Shown here in pieces: positions 24,907 through 33,959 of a stretch of 46,002 bases of DNA. The translations under genes were made by a program, and so were the position numbers. Where the stretch lies: assembly GCA_039921525.1 (NCBI GenBank), contig JBDSBP010000091.1, positions 1 to 46,002 of the forward strand. Reading direction: 5' to 3'. How positions within the stretch are numbered: the stretch's first letter is position 1; every line of letters starts with the position of its first letter. Under the pieces are notes generated by a model. That model saw nothing but the letters and a program-made list of their open reading frames with translations. It was not told the DNA's origin and did not search any database. The stretch comes from JADCRZ01 sp039921525 (GTDB lineage Bacteria; Bacteroidota; Bacteroidia; Chitinophagales; Chitinophagaceae).

Positions 24907-27900
24907 TTAAAAATTCACATTAATGCCAAATGTGTAGGTACGGGGAACCGGGTAATTGGAAAGATCAACTCCCTGGCTCAAGTTTCCACCATCTCCGTTT
25001 CCATCACTCTGTGCACTTGTTTCAGGATTTGGGCCACCCCAGTATTTTGTAAACACATACACCTGTTGTACGGAAGCATAAAGCCTGGCAGAACTAAAAA
25101 TTTTATTTTTAATTGCCACGTTATAACCCAGCGTTACATTTTTTATAGTAAAGAATGATGCGTCGGCAACGAAACGGCTATTATTCCAGTCTCTTTCAAT
25201 ACCAGTATAGTTACCCCCTCCAACGGTTGTTCCATAAAAGCCCTTACCCGGATTAGCTACCGATCTGAAACGGTACTTGACTTCTTTAACCATATTAAAA
25301 ACACCGTCAAGGTTAGCCGTACTATATAAGTGGCGAACCCAAAGTTGATTGCCATATGAGCCTGAACCCACTACTGTAAAATCAAATTTGCCATATTGCA
25401 AGGTATTAGTAATACCGTATGTGAATTTAGGGAAAGGGTTACCTACAATAACCCTGTCGTCTTTGTTTCCGCCATAGGTAATGATGCCATCGCCATTAAC
25501 ATCCTTCAGTTTGATGGTGCCAACGGCTGAACGACCAGGCACCTGCGGACTCTTCGCAAGGTCTGCAGCATTTAGGTAAACTCCCTCGGCAATCAGGCCA
25601 TAGAACTGTCCGAAAGGTTCTCCTACCTTGGTAATATGAACAGTGCCATACACCCTGTCTATGCCATCAGCCAATGCCACTACTTTATTCCGGTTGAACG
25701 AAATATTCGCATTTGTTATCCAGCTCAACTTGCCATTCAGGTTGTTGGAGGTAACGGAAAATTCATGTCCCCAGAATCTAATTTCGCCGATATTATCATT
25801 GAAATTGCCAAACCCTGATTCCTGTGCAACCTGAACACTATACAAGAGATTAGTAGTATTTTTCTTATAATAGTCGTAGGTAAATTGAACCCTGTTTTCA
25901 AAAAGTCCAAGGTCAAGGCCAAAATCAAATTGTTTGGTGGTTTCCCATCCTAAATTCGGATTAGCCAGTGAAGTAACCACGGCACCTGTTGCAACAGTTC
26001 CGCCAAACACAGCGTTAGTGGTATTGTTCACCAGCGCATAAGGCGTATAGTTACCAATATTGTTATTACCAATCACCCCGTAACTGGCTCTTAATTTGGC
26101 AAAAGTTATATTTTTCACGCTCCTCAAAAAATCCTCATCAGAAACTACCCAGCCTGCAGAAACAGAAGGAAAGGTACCCCATTTGTTTTCTGATCCGAAC
26201 CGGGAAGAACCATCGCTACGAACGGAGGCAGTAAATAGATATTTGCTCTTATAATTATACGTTAAACGGGAAAGATAAGAAGTCAGCGCCCATTCCTGCA
26301 CACCATTTACAGTACCACCCCTGTTTATATTAAGAGCTCCCTGGATAGTAGGAAGCCTGTCATCAGTATAAGTATCGGCCTGAACCCGGCTAAATTCCTG
26401 GTGGAATTTCTGGTTGGTATATCCTGCCAATAATTCAAAATTATGGTCGCCAAAACTCTTGGTGTAAGTTGCCAGGTTTTCATTCAACCAGGTAACATTT
26501 TCCGTGCTTTGCCTGATAGACACAGCCGTTGTGGGAATGGGTACGTTTATAAAATTAGTTGCCGTTGATGGATTAAAGAAGAAAAATTTAGAATTCAGAT
26601 ATTCTATATTAATGCTTGATTTAAGTACTAGTCCTTTAATAGGCTGGTAAGAAATGTAGGAATTTGAGATCAGGTTAGTGTTCTTTGTTTCGTTCACCAA
26701 TTCACCTGCCGCTCTTACCCAGTTTGGATAGGCGAAAATATTACCCGTACTTCCCGGGAACTGGTTAAATTTTGTAAGCTGACCTACTGAATCGTAAATA
26801 GGCATAACCGGCCAGGTATGCAGGGCGTTGAAAAGAATACCCGTACCCCTGTCTCCATCCGTTCTTGGTGTATTATCAAAAACATAAGAAGGCGCCAGGT
26901 TAAATCCCATTTTTACTTTATCTGATAAATTGTAATCAAGGTTCATCCTGAGCGAATACCTTTTATATTCATTATTTAGTACTACTCCCTGCTGGTCATA
27001 AAACCCTGCAATTAACGAAGTACTAAGTTTGTCTGTGTTAGAAGTTACGGTAAGATTATAACTCTGCAGGGGAGCCTTTCTCAGCAAAGCACCATACCAG
27101 TCGTTATTTTTTCCCGCGTATTGTGAAGGGTTTTGGAATTCAACAGGTACGGGGCTTCCCTGATCTTCATAGTACTCTTTCTTAAATTGTGCAAACTCCA
27201 CCGCATCCAGCATTTCAACACGGCCTTTTACCGGAACGTTTTGCACTCCGCCAAAGGCGTTGAAGCTAACATTTGTCTGGCCTTTCTTGCCTCTTTTTGT
27301 AGTAATTAGAACAACGCCATTAGCTGCCCTTGATCCATATAAAGAGGTGGAGGCAGCATCTTTCAGAACAGATATGGTTTCAATTTCATCGGGGTTGAGA
27401 GCACCAACGCTTCCTGTAATGGGAGCGCCATCCACAACATATAAAGGATCACTGCCAGCCGAAACAGATAATTGTCCACGGATCCTTACAGACATTCCCT
27501 GCCCTGGTTTCCCGGTAGTTTGATTGATCTGCACGCCCGGAAGCCGTCCCTGTAATTTCTGTGTTACCTGAGACACTGGGATATCTCTGACTTCTTTGAG
27601 ATTGATTGTCTGAACCGCGCCGGTTACCACCTTTTTGACCTGGCTGCCATAACCAATAACAACCGCCTCTCCTAAAGCAGTGGCATCAGGTGCTAATGTG
27701 ATATCAACAGAATTCCTGTTGTTTAAGGGAACTTCCTGGCTGGTAAACCCAACAAATGAAATAATAAGGGTTCCTTTAGCATTGGGAACACTTATTGAAT
27801 AATTACCATTGGCATCGGAACTGGTACCTGTTTTACTCCCTTTGAGAAGTATGGATACGCCAGGAAGCGTGGCACCTTTATCATCCAGTATTTTTCCTTT

Positions 27901-27996
27901 TACGGTTATTGCCTGGGCCCAGGCAGTAGCGGCAGAAAAGAACAGGAAATGAAGTATAAGTATATACTTCAGCTTTTTAAGCATTAGCTCTTTCAT
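24907..27996 (-). CDS. SusC/RagA-type TonB-linked outer-membrane transporter, 1029 aa
   Basis: ATG 27996 is chosen; the frame is open from a TTG six bases earlier. After the signal peptide (LILHFLFFSAATAWAQ) come a carboxypeptidase-regulatory-like domain (ITVKGKILDDKGATLPGVSI), a plug domain (LQGRLPGVQINQTTG, MSVRIRGQLS, DPLYVVDGAP, then ETISVLKDAASTSLYGSRAA) and a 22-strand-type barrel to an aromatic-ended C-terminus (YTFGINVNF). It imports glycans or other large nutrients with energy from TonB-ExbBD. It is the first gene of the operon with susD. The 280 bases upstream are AT-rich and should hold the promoter. No anti-sigma, ECF sigma or hybrid sensor gene is adjacent. Confidence 0.97.
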   Translation of the reverse strand: MKELMLKKLKYILILHFLFFSAATAWAQAITVKGKILDDKGATLPGVSILLKGSKTGTSSDANGNYSISVPNAKGTLIISFVGFTSQEVPLNNRNSVDITLAPDATALGEAVVIGYGSQVKKVVTGAVQTINLKEVRDIPVSQVTQKLQGRLPGVQINQTTGKPGQGMSVRIRGQLSVSAGSDPLYVVDGAPITGSVGALNPDEIETISVLKDAASTSLYGSRAANGVVLITTKRGKKGQTNVSFNAFGGVQNVPVKGRVEMLDAVEFAQFKKEYYEDQGSPVPVEFQNPSQYAGKNNDWYGALLRKAPLQSYNLTVTSNTDKLSTSLIAGFYDQQGVVLNNEYKRYSLRMNLDYNLSDKVKMGFNLAPSYVFDNTPRTDGDRGTGILFNALHTWPVMPIYDSVGQLTKFNQFPGSTGNIFAYPNWVRAAGELVNETKNTNLISNSYISYQPIKGLVLKSSINIEYLNSKFFFFNPSTATNFINVPIPTTAVSIRQSTENVTWLNENLATYTKSFGDHNFELLAGYTNQKFHQEFSRVQADTYTDDRLPTIQGALNINRGGTVNGVQEWALTSYLSRLTYNYKSKYLFTASVRSDGSSRFGSENKWGTFPSVSAGWVVSDEDFLRSVKNITFAKLRASYGVIGNNNIGNYTPYALVNNTTNAVFGGTVATGAVVTSLANPNLGWETTKQFDFGLDLGLFENRVQFTYDYYKKNTTNLLYSVQVAQESGFGNFNDNIGEIRFWGHEFSVTSNNLNGKLSWITNANISFNRNKVVALADGIDRVYGTVHITKVGEPFGQFYGLIAEGVYLNAADLAKSPQVPGRSAVGTIKLKDVNGDGIITYGGNKDDRVIVGNPFPKFTYGITNTLQYGKFDFTVVGSGSYGNQLWVRHLYSTANLDGVFNMVKEVKYRFRSVANPGKGFYGTTVGGGNYTGIERDWNNSRFVADASFFTIKNVTLGYNVAIKNKIFSSARLYASVQQVYVFTKYWGGPNPETSAQSDGNGDGGNLSQGVDLSNYPVPRTYTFGINVNF

Positions 27997-28279
27997 AAGC
28001 AATCGTTTGTTGGTTAAGATTTGATTTATTAATAAGATACTTTTAACCTCCCTTAATGGTATAAAGAGAAATTGTTAAATGTTGTTTAAAATTACATGCA
28101 ATAATCTCATTGACTATCCTGCTCCATCCTGCTTTTTAGTTAATTAATGTATTTAATCACTGCGTAGCCCGAAATTCGAAGACTTAAAAGTAACCACCCT
28201 ACCGAACGAATACTGGAAATTTGACGCTGGCATTTGAATTGCATATTAATTTTTGTATCACAATGATAAAATTTAATGT

Positions 28280-28453
28280 ATGCCACATACTTTCAAACAG
28301 GGAGACAGAGTACTATTTGTTTATGAGGAGGATCTTATGGATGGAATTGTGCAGGATGCTCATGGGGAGGAAGTAATTATTCAGTTTGCCGGAGTAAGTT
28401 ATCCTTCCCACCTGGAACCTTGCCAATTGCAATATTTGCAGCCTGAGGATTGA
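28280..28453 (+). CDS. Small SH3-like ORF, 57 aa
   Basis: A short frame from ATG 28280 to TGA 28451-28453 with a beta-strand pattern: FKQGDRVLFVYEEDLMDGIV, EEVIIQF, then a Cys-containing tail. The spaced G-D-R-V and G-x-V strands resemble SH3/KOW-like barrels. A TATTAATTTTTG sequence about 30 bases upstream resembles a -7 box, so it may be transcribed. It is divergent from susC and convergent with kup. No family is recognised. Confidence 0.45.
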   Translation: MPHTFKQGDRVLFVYEEDLMDGIVQDAHGEEVIIQFAGVSYPSHLEPCQLQYLQPED

Positions 28454-28515
28454 GTATTCATTTATTTACCGTATGTACGCCTTCAAGCCTTTTTTTTACA
28501 AAACTCAAATTTTTA

Positions 28516-30483
28516 TTATTCAAGCCGTATCAGTTTTATATTACTCACCGGTGAAACAATAAGAGGGAATTTTTCAACGGTAACATTGCTGGTATCTAAC
28601 CCAAAACCGCGCTCTTCCGACAGGCTAATTTCTTTTATCCAGAAATGAAGCTTCATTATTAATCTCTCCATAATCGGCAGTTCATTATCTTCACTAAGAT
28701 ATTTTTCCATCACGATAAATTGAAAATCACCCACCACGTTATTCCGTTCCAGGCTTTCATAGCGGCTGGTGATGTTCACTTCCATGTTCTCTACCAGGTC
28801 TTCTACCACTTTGCGGAATAACAGGTTGATACGGGGTTGAATTCTGAAGCCCAACCGGAACTCCACTCTTATGATATCATTGGGTATTATGTGATCCACT
28901 CGGTATTCCGTGGTGTAAGGATCATCCAGGGTATCAACATGAATAAACCAATAAATGTCCGCCCGCTTGGGTTTGCGGTTCAATATAGAATAAATGATCT
29001 TATGCTCTATTTCCTTCGGGTTATCTGCACTGGTAAGGTACACCAGGTGCGTAGCATACTTGGGAATAGAGCGGTCGCTGCTAAGTTCTCCCAGGTTAGG
29101 TGTATAATGTTCAAGTCGCACGAATTCAACATACCTGTTTTTAATCTGCCTTGCCCGGTACCAGGTGTACATAATAAGCGACAGTGCGCCTCCTACGAGG
29201 AGTGTAACATACCCGCCATGAGGGAATTTATCCAGGTTGGCTATGAGGAAAGTTACTTCGATCGTTAAATAAACACCCAGGAAAATATAAATGAGAAAAG
29301 GTTTTACCCTGTGAAGTACCAGGTAATTTGCGAACAGAATAGTAGTGGAAATCATACACATGGTGATAGCCAACCCATAGGCTGCTTCCATATTGGTGGC
29401 TTTCTGAAAATAAAGCACCATGCCACAGCAGCCAAAAAAGAGCAACATATTAATGCCGGGAATGTACAATTGGCCTTTCTCTTCGCTGGGATATTTTATT
29501 TTCATTTTCGGCCACAGGTTCAATCGCATGGCTTCGCTTATGAGCGTAAAAGAACCGCTGATCAATGCCTGGCTGGCGATGATCGCTGCACTGGTGGCAA
29601 TTATTATCCCAACAATTACAAACCATTCCGGCATAAGCCCATAAAACGGGTTGAAACCGTTCGTTATCATTTCGGACGTGATAACCTTGCCTTGATAATG
29701 ATTTAATAACCATGCCCCCTGGCCCAGGTAGTTAAGCAATAAACAGCTTTTTACAAAAATCCACGACATGCGGATATTACCTCTTCCACAATGGCCCAAA
29801 TCAGAATATAAGGCTTCTGCGCCGGTGGTACACAGAAATACCGCTCCTAAAATCCAGAAACCTTTGGGATAAGTGGAGAGGAGGTTTATAGCGTAATAGG
29901 GATTTATGGCTCTAAAAATATAGATATCATCCATTAAATGAATGGATCCTAACACGGCCAGCATTAAAAACCAGATTGTCATGATTGGACCAAATAGTTT
30001 TCCGATAGAAGCCGTTCCAAACTGCTGTACGAAAAAAAGCAATGCGATAATTGCCAGAACAATGGCAACGATCCTGCTGTCGGCGATAGTTCCCAGAGAA
30101 GGGATGTTGCGCAAACCTTCAATAGCAGAGGTAACCGAAATCGGTGGCGTTATCATACCATCGGCCAGTAATGCAGCCCCCCCTATCATAGCCGGAAATA
30201 CCAGCCATTTATGCCTTCTTCGTACCAGCGCAAAAAGTGAAAAAATGCCCCCTTCGCCACGGTTATCTGCTCTTAACGTTAGTATTACATATTTGATAGT
30301 GGTTTGTAAGGTAAGAGTCCAGATAACACAGGATAGCGAGCCGAGGATAAGTTGCTCTGTTACTGTCCTGTCTTTAAGTATCGCATTTAAAACGTACAAT
30401 GGCGAAGTTCCTATATCGCCATAAATAATACCCAACGCTATCAACAATCCCGCCGCCGATGCATTATTTATATTTTTAATCAC
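28516..30483 (-). CDS. kup: KUP/HAK-type potassium transporter, 655 aa
   Basis: The protein opens with the KUP signature LIALGIIYGDIGTSPLYV, followed by about a dozen membrane segments through residue 440 (YVILTLRADNRGEGGIFSLF, the conserved loop after the second helix) and a hydrophilic C-terminal domain of about 200 residues. It moves K+ into the cell with protons. The start codon is GTG; no closer ATG precedes the GIIYGD motif. The length matches the usual 620-660. It is monocistronic, and a TAGTTTTG box lies about 56 bases upstream. Confidence 0.96.
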   Translation of the reverse strand: MIKNINNASAAGLLIALGIIYGDIGTSPLYVLNAILKDRTVTEQLILGSLSCVIWTLTLQTTIKYVILTLRADNRGEGGIFSLFALVRRRHKWLVFPAMIGGAALLADGMITPPISVTSAIEGLRNIPSLGTIADSRIVAIVLAIIALLFFVQQFGTASIGKLFGPIMTIWFLMLAVLGSIHLMDDIYIFRAINPYYAINLLSTYPKGFWILGAVFLCTTGAEALYSDLGHCGRGNIRMSWIFVKSCLLLNYLGQGAWLLNHYQGKVITSEMITNGFNPFYGLMPEWFVIVGIIIATSAAIIASQALISGSFTLISEAMRLNLWPKMKIKYPSEEKGQLYIPGINMLLFFGCCGMVLYFQKATNMEAAYGLAITMCMISTTILFANYLVLHRVKPFLIYIFLGVYLTIEVTFLIANLDKFPHGGYVTLLVGGALSLIMYTWYRARQIKNRYVEFVRLEHYTPNLGELSSDRSIPKYATHLVYLTSADNPKEIEHKIIYSILNRKPKRADIYWFIHVDTLDDPYTTEYRVDHIIPNDIIRVEFRLGFRIQPRINLLFRKVVEDLVENMEVNITSRYESLERNNVVGDFQFIVMEKYLSEDNELPIMERLIMKLHFWIKEISLSEERGFGLDTSNVTVEKFPLIVSPVSNIKLIRLE

Positions 30484-30538
30484 ACTGGAAGGTTAAAGTT
30501 AAATGCCGTTTTCAAAAAGGTTGAAAACAGAAACAGCG

Positions 30539-30546
30539 CAAAACTA
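30539..30546 (-). promoter_or_regulatory. Candidate -7 box for kup
   Basis: TAGTTTTG on the minus strand fits the Bacteroidota TAnnTTTG consensus and lies about 56 bases before the kup start. No clear TTG -33 box at the usual spacing was seen, so this is tentative. Confidence 0.35.
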
Positions 30547-30666
30547 CATACAATAAACTCATGCCACGGGCTTAATAATATAATTACTTCCTGTTTGTTA
30601 ATAATTTTCGTCTTCTATTTAAAACTTCCAACGATTGGTACACTACGGAAGTCACCACAAAACAAA

Positions 30667-30693
30667 AAGGTTCCAGCAAATTGCTGAAACCTT
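30667..30693 (-). terminator. Rho-independent terminator of the TonB receptor gene
   Basis: On the minus strand AAGGTTTCAGCA pairs with TGCTGGAACCTT (one G-T pair) around a three-base loop and is followed by TTTTGTTTTG. It lies 30 bases past the receptor stop at 30723. Confidence 0.9.
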
Positions 30694-30722
30694 TCTCCAC
30701 TTCTCCTTCATAGTATAAGGAC

Positions 30723-33176
30723 CTAATTGCTTGCGCCGCTATTTACACGGTTTTGTTCATCTACTGAACCGCCGGTTTTTCTGCGTGCCTGCGGAACTTC
30801 TTTACGGCCAAAGCGGTAGTTAAAGCTAAGGTTAACCTGGCGGGAATCTCTTCTATTGGTTACCTTTACATCAACATCGCTGTATTTGGCAATGCCGCTG
30901 AACTGTTGAGTATTGAAAATATCTCCCACACCAAACTTCACCGTTCCCTTTGTTTTAAAAACCTGTTTTGATATGGCGCTGTTAACGGCTCCCATATCGT
31001 TAGATATTAACAGGCCATTTGCCCCGCGGGTACGATACCAGCCGCTGATCTCCCCGTTCCATCCTTTGCCTAAAACAAAACTATTATTGATATTGCCGGT
31101 AAAGCTTGTAATTTGTATATCTACAGGATCATTCTGGTATAAGCCCTGGTAATGGTTGTTGTACACATTACCATATATATTGACGTTCCACCATTTTTTG
31201 ACAGGTATGTTAGCTGAAACAGAGAGTCCAAATTGTTTCATGCTGCTAAAGTTTTCTCTTGTTTGATAGGTGGCTTTTTTCTCTGTATCCTGTTTCAGTA
31301 AAGAAGTAATGATGTCATTGGTACGTGTATAGTTGATGGTTGTGGTGAGGAATCGTTTGAAAATATGAGCTAGTTCAATATTGTTGGTAAACTGCGGTTG
31401 CAGGTAAGGGTTACCCTTTGAATAGGTGAGCGAATCTATAAAGTAAACAAAAGGATTCAGGTCACCATAGTCCGGGCGAGCCACACGGCGGCTATAGCTC
31501 ATATTAAACTGGTTCTTTTTGTTGGCTTTAAATCCCACACCTACATTCGGGAACAGGTTGGTATAATTTCGTTTAAAAGTGGAATCATTGGTAAGCTGGT
31601 TACCCTTTGATACAGTATTTTCCAACCGCAGTCCCGCAGTTAGTTCCCATTTTTTTATTGATTTGGATAAAATAGAATAGGCCGCATTAATGTTCTCATC
31701 ATACACAAAATGATTGCTGCGCTCATCCGTGCTCCAGCCATTTCCGCTGTTACGCTCATAATCCACTTCACTATCCGTGTGTACAAAGCTTGTTTTTACC
31801 CCGGCCTCCAGCTTAAACCCTTTCTTAAACGGATGAATATAATCAATCTTGGCACTGTAGATGTTTATTGCAGATGGAAGATCTCCTCTTAAAATTACCT
31901 GGTTACCATTCTTAATATCGTCGGCATTAAAACTCTGGGTATTAAGCTGGGAGTTATTTTTATTGTTGTAATAAACATAATCAGCATCGGCACTTATTTC
32001 CCGGCCAGTTGAATCGAAGGTGTGTTTATAATTAAAATTGGTGGATATATTAGTAGATATTCGTTTGTTATCTCCCAGTGATTGCAGTTTATACAATACA
32101 TCGCCGGATTCATCCCTTACATAAGAGTCGCCAAACGGGTTTTGTTTATTATCATATATATTGGTATTAACCACAAAACCAGCTACATCTTTTTTCGTAA
32201 AATAATAATCCATTCCAATTTTAGCAGTTTTATAGATACCCTTAAAAGTTGTTCTTGTAAGCTGATCCGCACTTCCGGATAACGTGCTTTTATCTGACTG
32301 ATAAAAATTACGGTTAATTGTCAACTTGTTAAAGCCGATAAAGTTGCCCGCATTAACACCACCAAACAGGTTGAGCTTGTTTTTACGGTAATTAATATTT
32401 AAACCGCCGTTTACCTTGCCATAAATACCCTGCCCATAATTAAGGTTACCGCTACCATTCATACCGTTCGTTAATCCCTTCTTGGTTTTAATATTAATGA
32501 TCCCTGAATTTCCACTTGCGTCGTATTTAGCCGGCGGATTCGTCATGATCTCGATCTGATCCAGGGCGCTGGCTTGCAGGGATTTTAATAAGGCGGCCAG
32601 GTCTGGTCCGCTCATGTAGGTGGGTTTACCATCAACGAGTATCAGTACGCCCTGTTTGCCTTTAACACTAATATTTCCATCGTTGTCAACGGATACACCG
32701 GGCGATTTTTCCAGTAACTCAAGAGCATTTAATCCGGTGTTGGTAGGAGAAGCCTCTACGTTAATTACTGTTTTTCCTGGTTTCTGTTCAATAAGAGGTC
32801 TTTTTGAAACAATAGTAATCGCGCTTAGCGACTTGGCTTGTGTATTTAGTGTTACGGGTTGTAGCGTAACGGAACTATTGGTTGCGTTTATTTCTAATAG
32901 TTTTGAAAAAGCCTTTTGAAAGCCAACAGCGGTGATGGACACCAGGTACCTGCCTTCGGCGACATTTTCAAACGCAAATTTTCCTTTTTTATCCGATGCC
33001 ACCATTTTTGCCAGGGAAGAATCTTTTGCCTTCCGAAGGGTAACGCTGGCGGATTCAATTGTTTTGGCATTTGCATCCACCACGGTTCCGCTTACGGAAC
33101 CATTTTTTATTTGTGCAAAACTGGCTACAGATAAGCTTAGGAAGGTTACTGTTAGCAGGGTCTTAATTTTATTCAT
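30723..33176 (-). CDS. TonB-dependent receptor with OMP beta-barrel, 817 aa
   Basis: After a signal peptide (LLTVTFLSLSVASFAQ) comes a carboxypeptidase-regulatory-like domain (GSVSGTVVDANAKTIESASV), a TonB plug region (NALELLEKSPGVSVDNDGN, VLILVDGKPTYMSG, QIEIMTNPPAKYDASGNSG) and a barrel of the outer-membrane beta-barrel family (FNMSYSRRVARPDYGDLNPF). This belongs to the receptor class common in Bacteroidota that lacks a SusD partner. Substrate unknown; such receptors import peptides, siderophores or oligosaccharides. The C-terminus is disordered (PQARRKTGGSVDEQNRVNSG) and no T9SS domain is seen. A -7 box inside an inverted repeat lies upstream. Confidence 0.95.
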   Translation of the reverse strand: MNKIKTLLTVTFLSLSVASFAQIKNGSVSGTVVDANAKTIESASVTLRKAKDSSLAKMVASDKKGKFAFENVAEGRYLVSITAVGFQKAFSKLLEINATNSSVTLQPVTLNTQAKSLSAITIVSKRPLIEQKPGKTVINVEASPTNTGLNALELLEKSPGVSVDNDGNISVKGKQGVLILVDGKPTYMSGPDLAALLKSLQASALDQIEIMTNPPAKYDASGNSGIINIKTKKGLTNGMNGSGNLNYGQGIYGKVNGGLNINYRKNKLNLFGGVNAGNFIGFNKLTINRNFYQSDKSTLSGSADQLTRTTFKGIYKTAKIGMDYYFTKKDVAGFVVNTNIYDNKQNPFGDSYVRDESGDVLYKLQSLGDNKRISTNISTNFNYKHTFDSTGREISADADYVYYNNKNNSQLNTQSFNADDIKNGNQVILRGDLPSAINIYSAKIDYIHPFKKGFKLEAGVKTSFVHTDSEVDYERNSGNGWSTDERSNHFVYDENINAAYSILSKSIKKWELTAGLRLENTVSKGNQLTNDSTFKRNYTNLFPNVGVGFKANKKNQFNMSYSRRVARPDYGDLNPFVYFIDSLTYSKGNPYLQPQFTNNIELAHIFKRFLTTTINYTRTNDIITSLLKQDTEKKATYQTRENFSSMKQFGLSVSANIPVKKWWNVNIYGNVYNNHYQGLYQNDPVDIQITSFTGNINNSFVLGKGWNGEISGWYRTRGANGLLISNDMGAVNSAISKQVFKTKGTVKFGVGDIFNTQQFSGIAKYSDVDVKVTNRRDSRQVNLSFNYRFGRKEVPQARRKTGGSVDEQNRVNSGASN

Positions 33177-33215
33177 TGCAGTGGTGTTTTTTATTTTTAT
33201 AGTACTTGCTATTAA

Positions 33216-33249
33216 GTATTACAGTTCAAAAATAAGTACTTTGTAATAC
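33216..33249 (-). promoter_or_regulatory. Candidate promoter with flanking inverted repeat
   Basis: The minus strand carries TATTTTTG (33227-33234), a good match to the Bacteroidota TAnnTTTG -7 box, about 50 bases before the TonB receptor start. It is framed by a 7-base inverted pair, GTATTAC (33243-33249) and GTAATAC (33216-33222), 20 bases apart, as expected for an operator, though no -33 box was identified. Confidence 0.4.
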
Positions 33250-33507
33250 ATAGATCATTGTTTTGTAGTGAACGGTTCTTTTTAAGGATGACTGGTGGAA
33301 GTGCGGTCATGCATTTCTTTTACTTCCGCGTGCAAAATCCTTATAAGATGAAAGAAATTGCTGGCAATGTGACAAAAGCGGTTAATTATGTGATGAACAG
33401 GAATAATGGTTAGCTATTGACTATTTGAGAAGTTGTGAGTACATTAGATGGAGAATTGACCATGGACCAGGTACGATTGAATGTTGTATAGTTAGCGGTA
33501 AACCTGA

Positions 33508-33652
33508 ATGTAGGGGCTTTTGTAGGGGCGGGCTAGCTCTTCCCTGGCTGCATACAAAACTGGCCAGTATATTTGGGAAACGTTCAAAAAATAGCACATG
33601 TGCCCAGTGCATCAGGGCGGGGACAGGCCCTCCCCCTACAAACGCCCCCATA
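33508..33652. repeat. GGGGCG dispersed repeat, copy A
   Basis: About 145 bases ending in imperfect inverted termini: AATGTAGGGGCTTTTGTAGG on the left and, on the right strand complement, TATGGGGGCGTTTGTAGGGG. The interior aligns by eye, with the same order of motifs (CTGCATAC, AAACTG, CAGTATATTT, then CAGGGCGG), to copy B at the window end. It has no ORF of its own and looks like a non-autonomous element. Confidence 0.75.
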
Positions 33653-33699
33653 TTTTAGCCAGCCCCTTAAACTAAACGATATTGATTACCAATTAACCA

Positions 33700-33885
33700 T
33701 TAATTCTACTTTGACAAGTCATGAAGTTATTCTGTTGGTTCTGTCGCATGTCTGGGCAGCAAATATATTACACAGCCTTAAAGAATGTTCGAAATTGAAC
33801 GGCGGCTCCGGTCATGTAAATTTGAATATGCCGACTACCTTCAACTGATAATAAAAGCCGGTTTAACTTGTCAAAGTAGAATTAA
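33700..33885. mobile_element. 186-bp MITE-like element with perfect 20-base inverted ends
   Basis: TTAATTCTACTTTGACAAGT at 33700-33719 is repeated exactly in reverse complement at 33866-33885. The ends read as TTAA target-like flanks followed by TTCTACTTTGACAAGT, consistent with a TTAA duplication. The interior has no gene. It is inserted in or beside a CCATTAA heptamer tract that continues on both sides, just upstream of the ASK1-like gene. The parent transposon is not in the window. Confidence 0.8.
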
Positions 33886-33886
33886 C

Positions 33887-33951
33887 CATTACCAATTAAC
33901 CTTTACCAATTAACCATTAACCATTAACCATTAACAATTAACCATTAACCA
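33887..33951 (+). repeat. CCATTAA heptamer tract before a start codon
   Basis: Tandem seven-base units (CCATTAA, with CAATTAA and TTTACCAATTAA variants) run from the MITE-like element almost to the start codon at 33960, leaving eight bases. The same phrase also precedes the element at 33686-33700. It occupies the place of the promoter and ribosome-binding site of the downstream gene. Confidence 0.85.
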
Positions 33952-33959
33952 CTTTGTTT

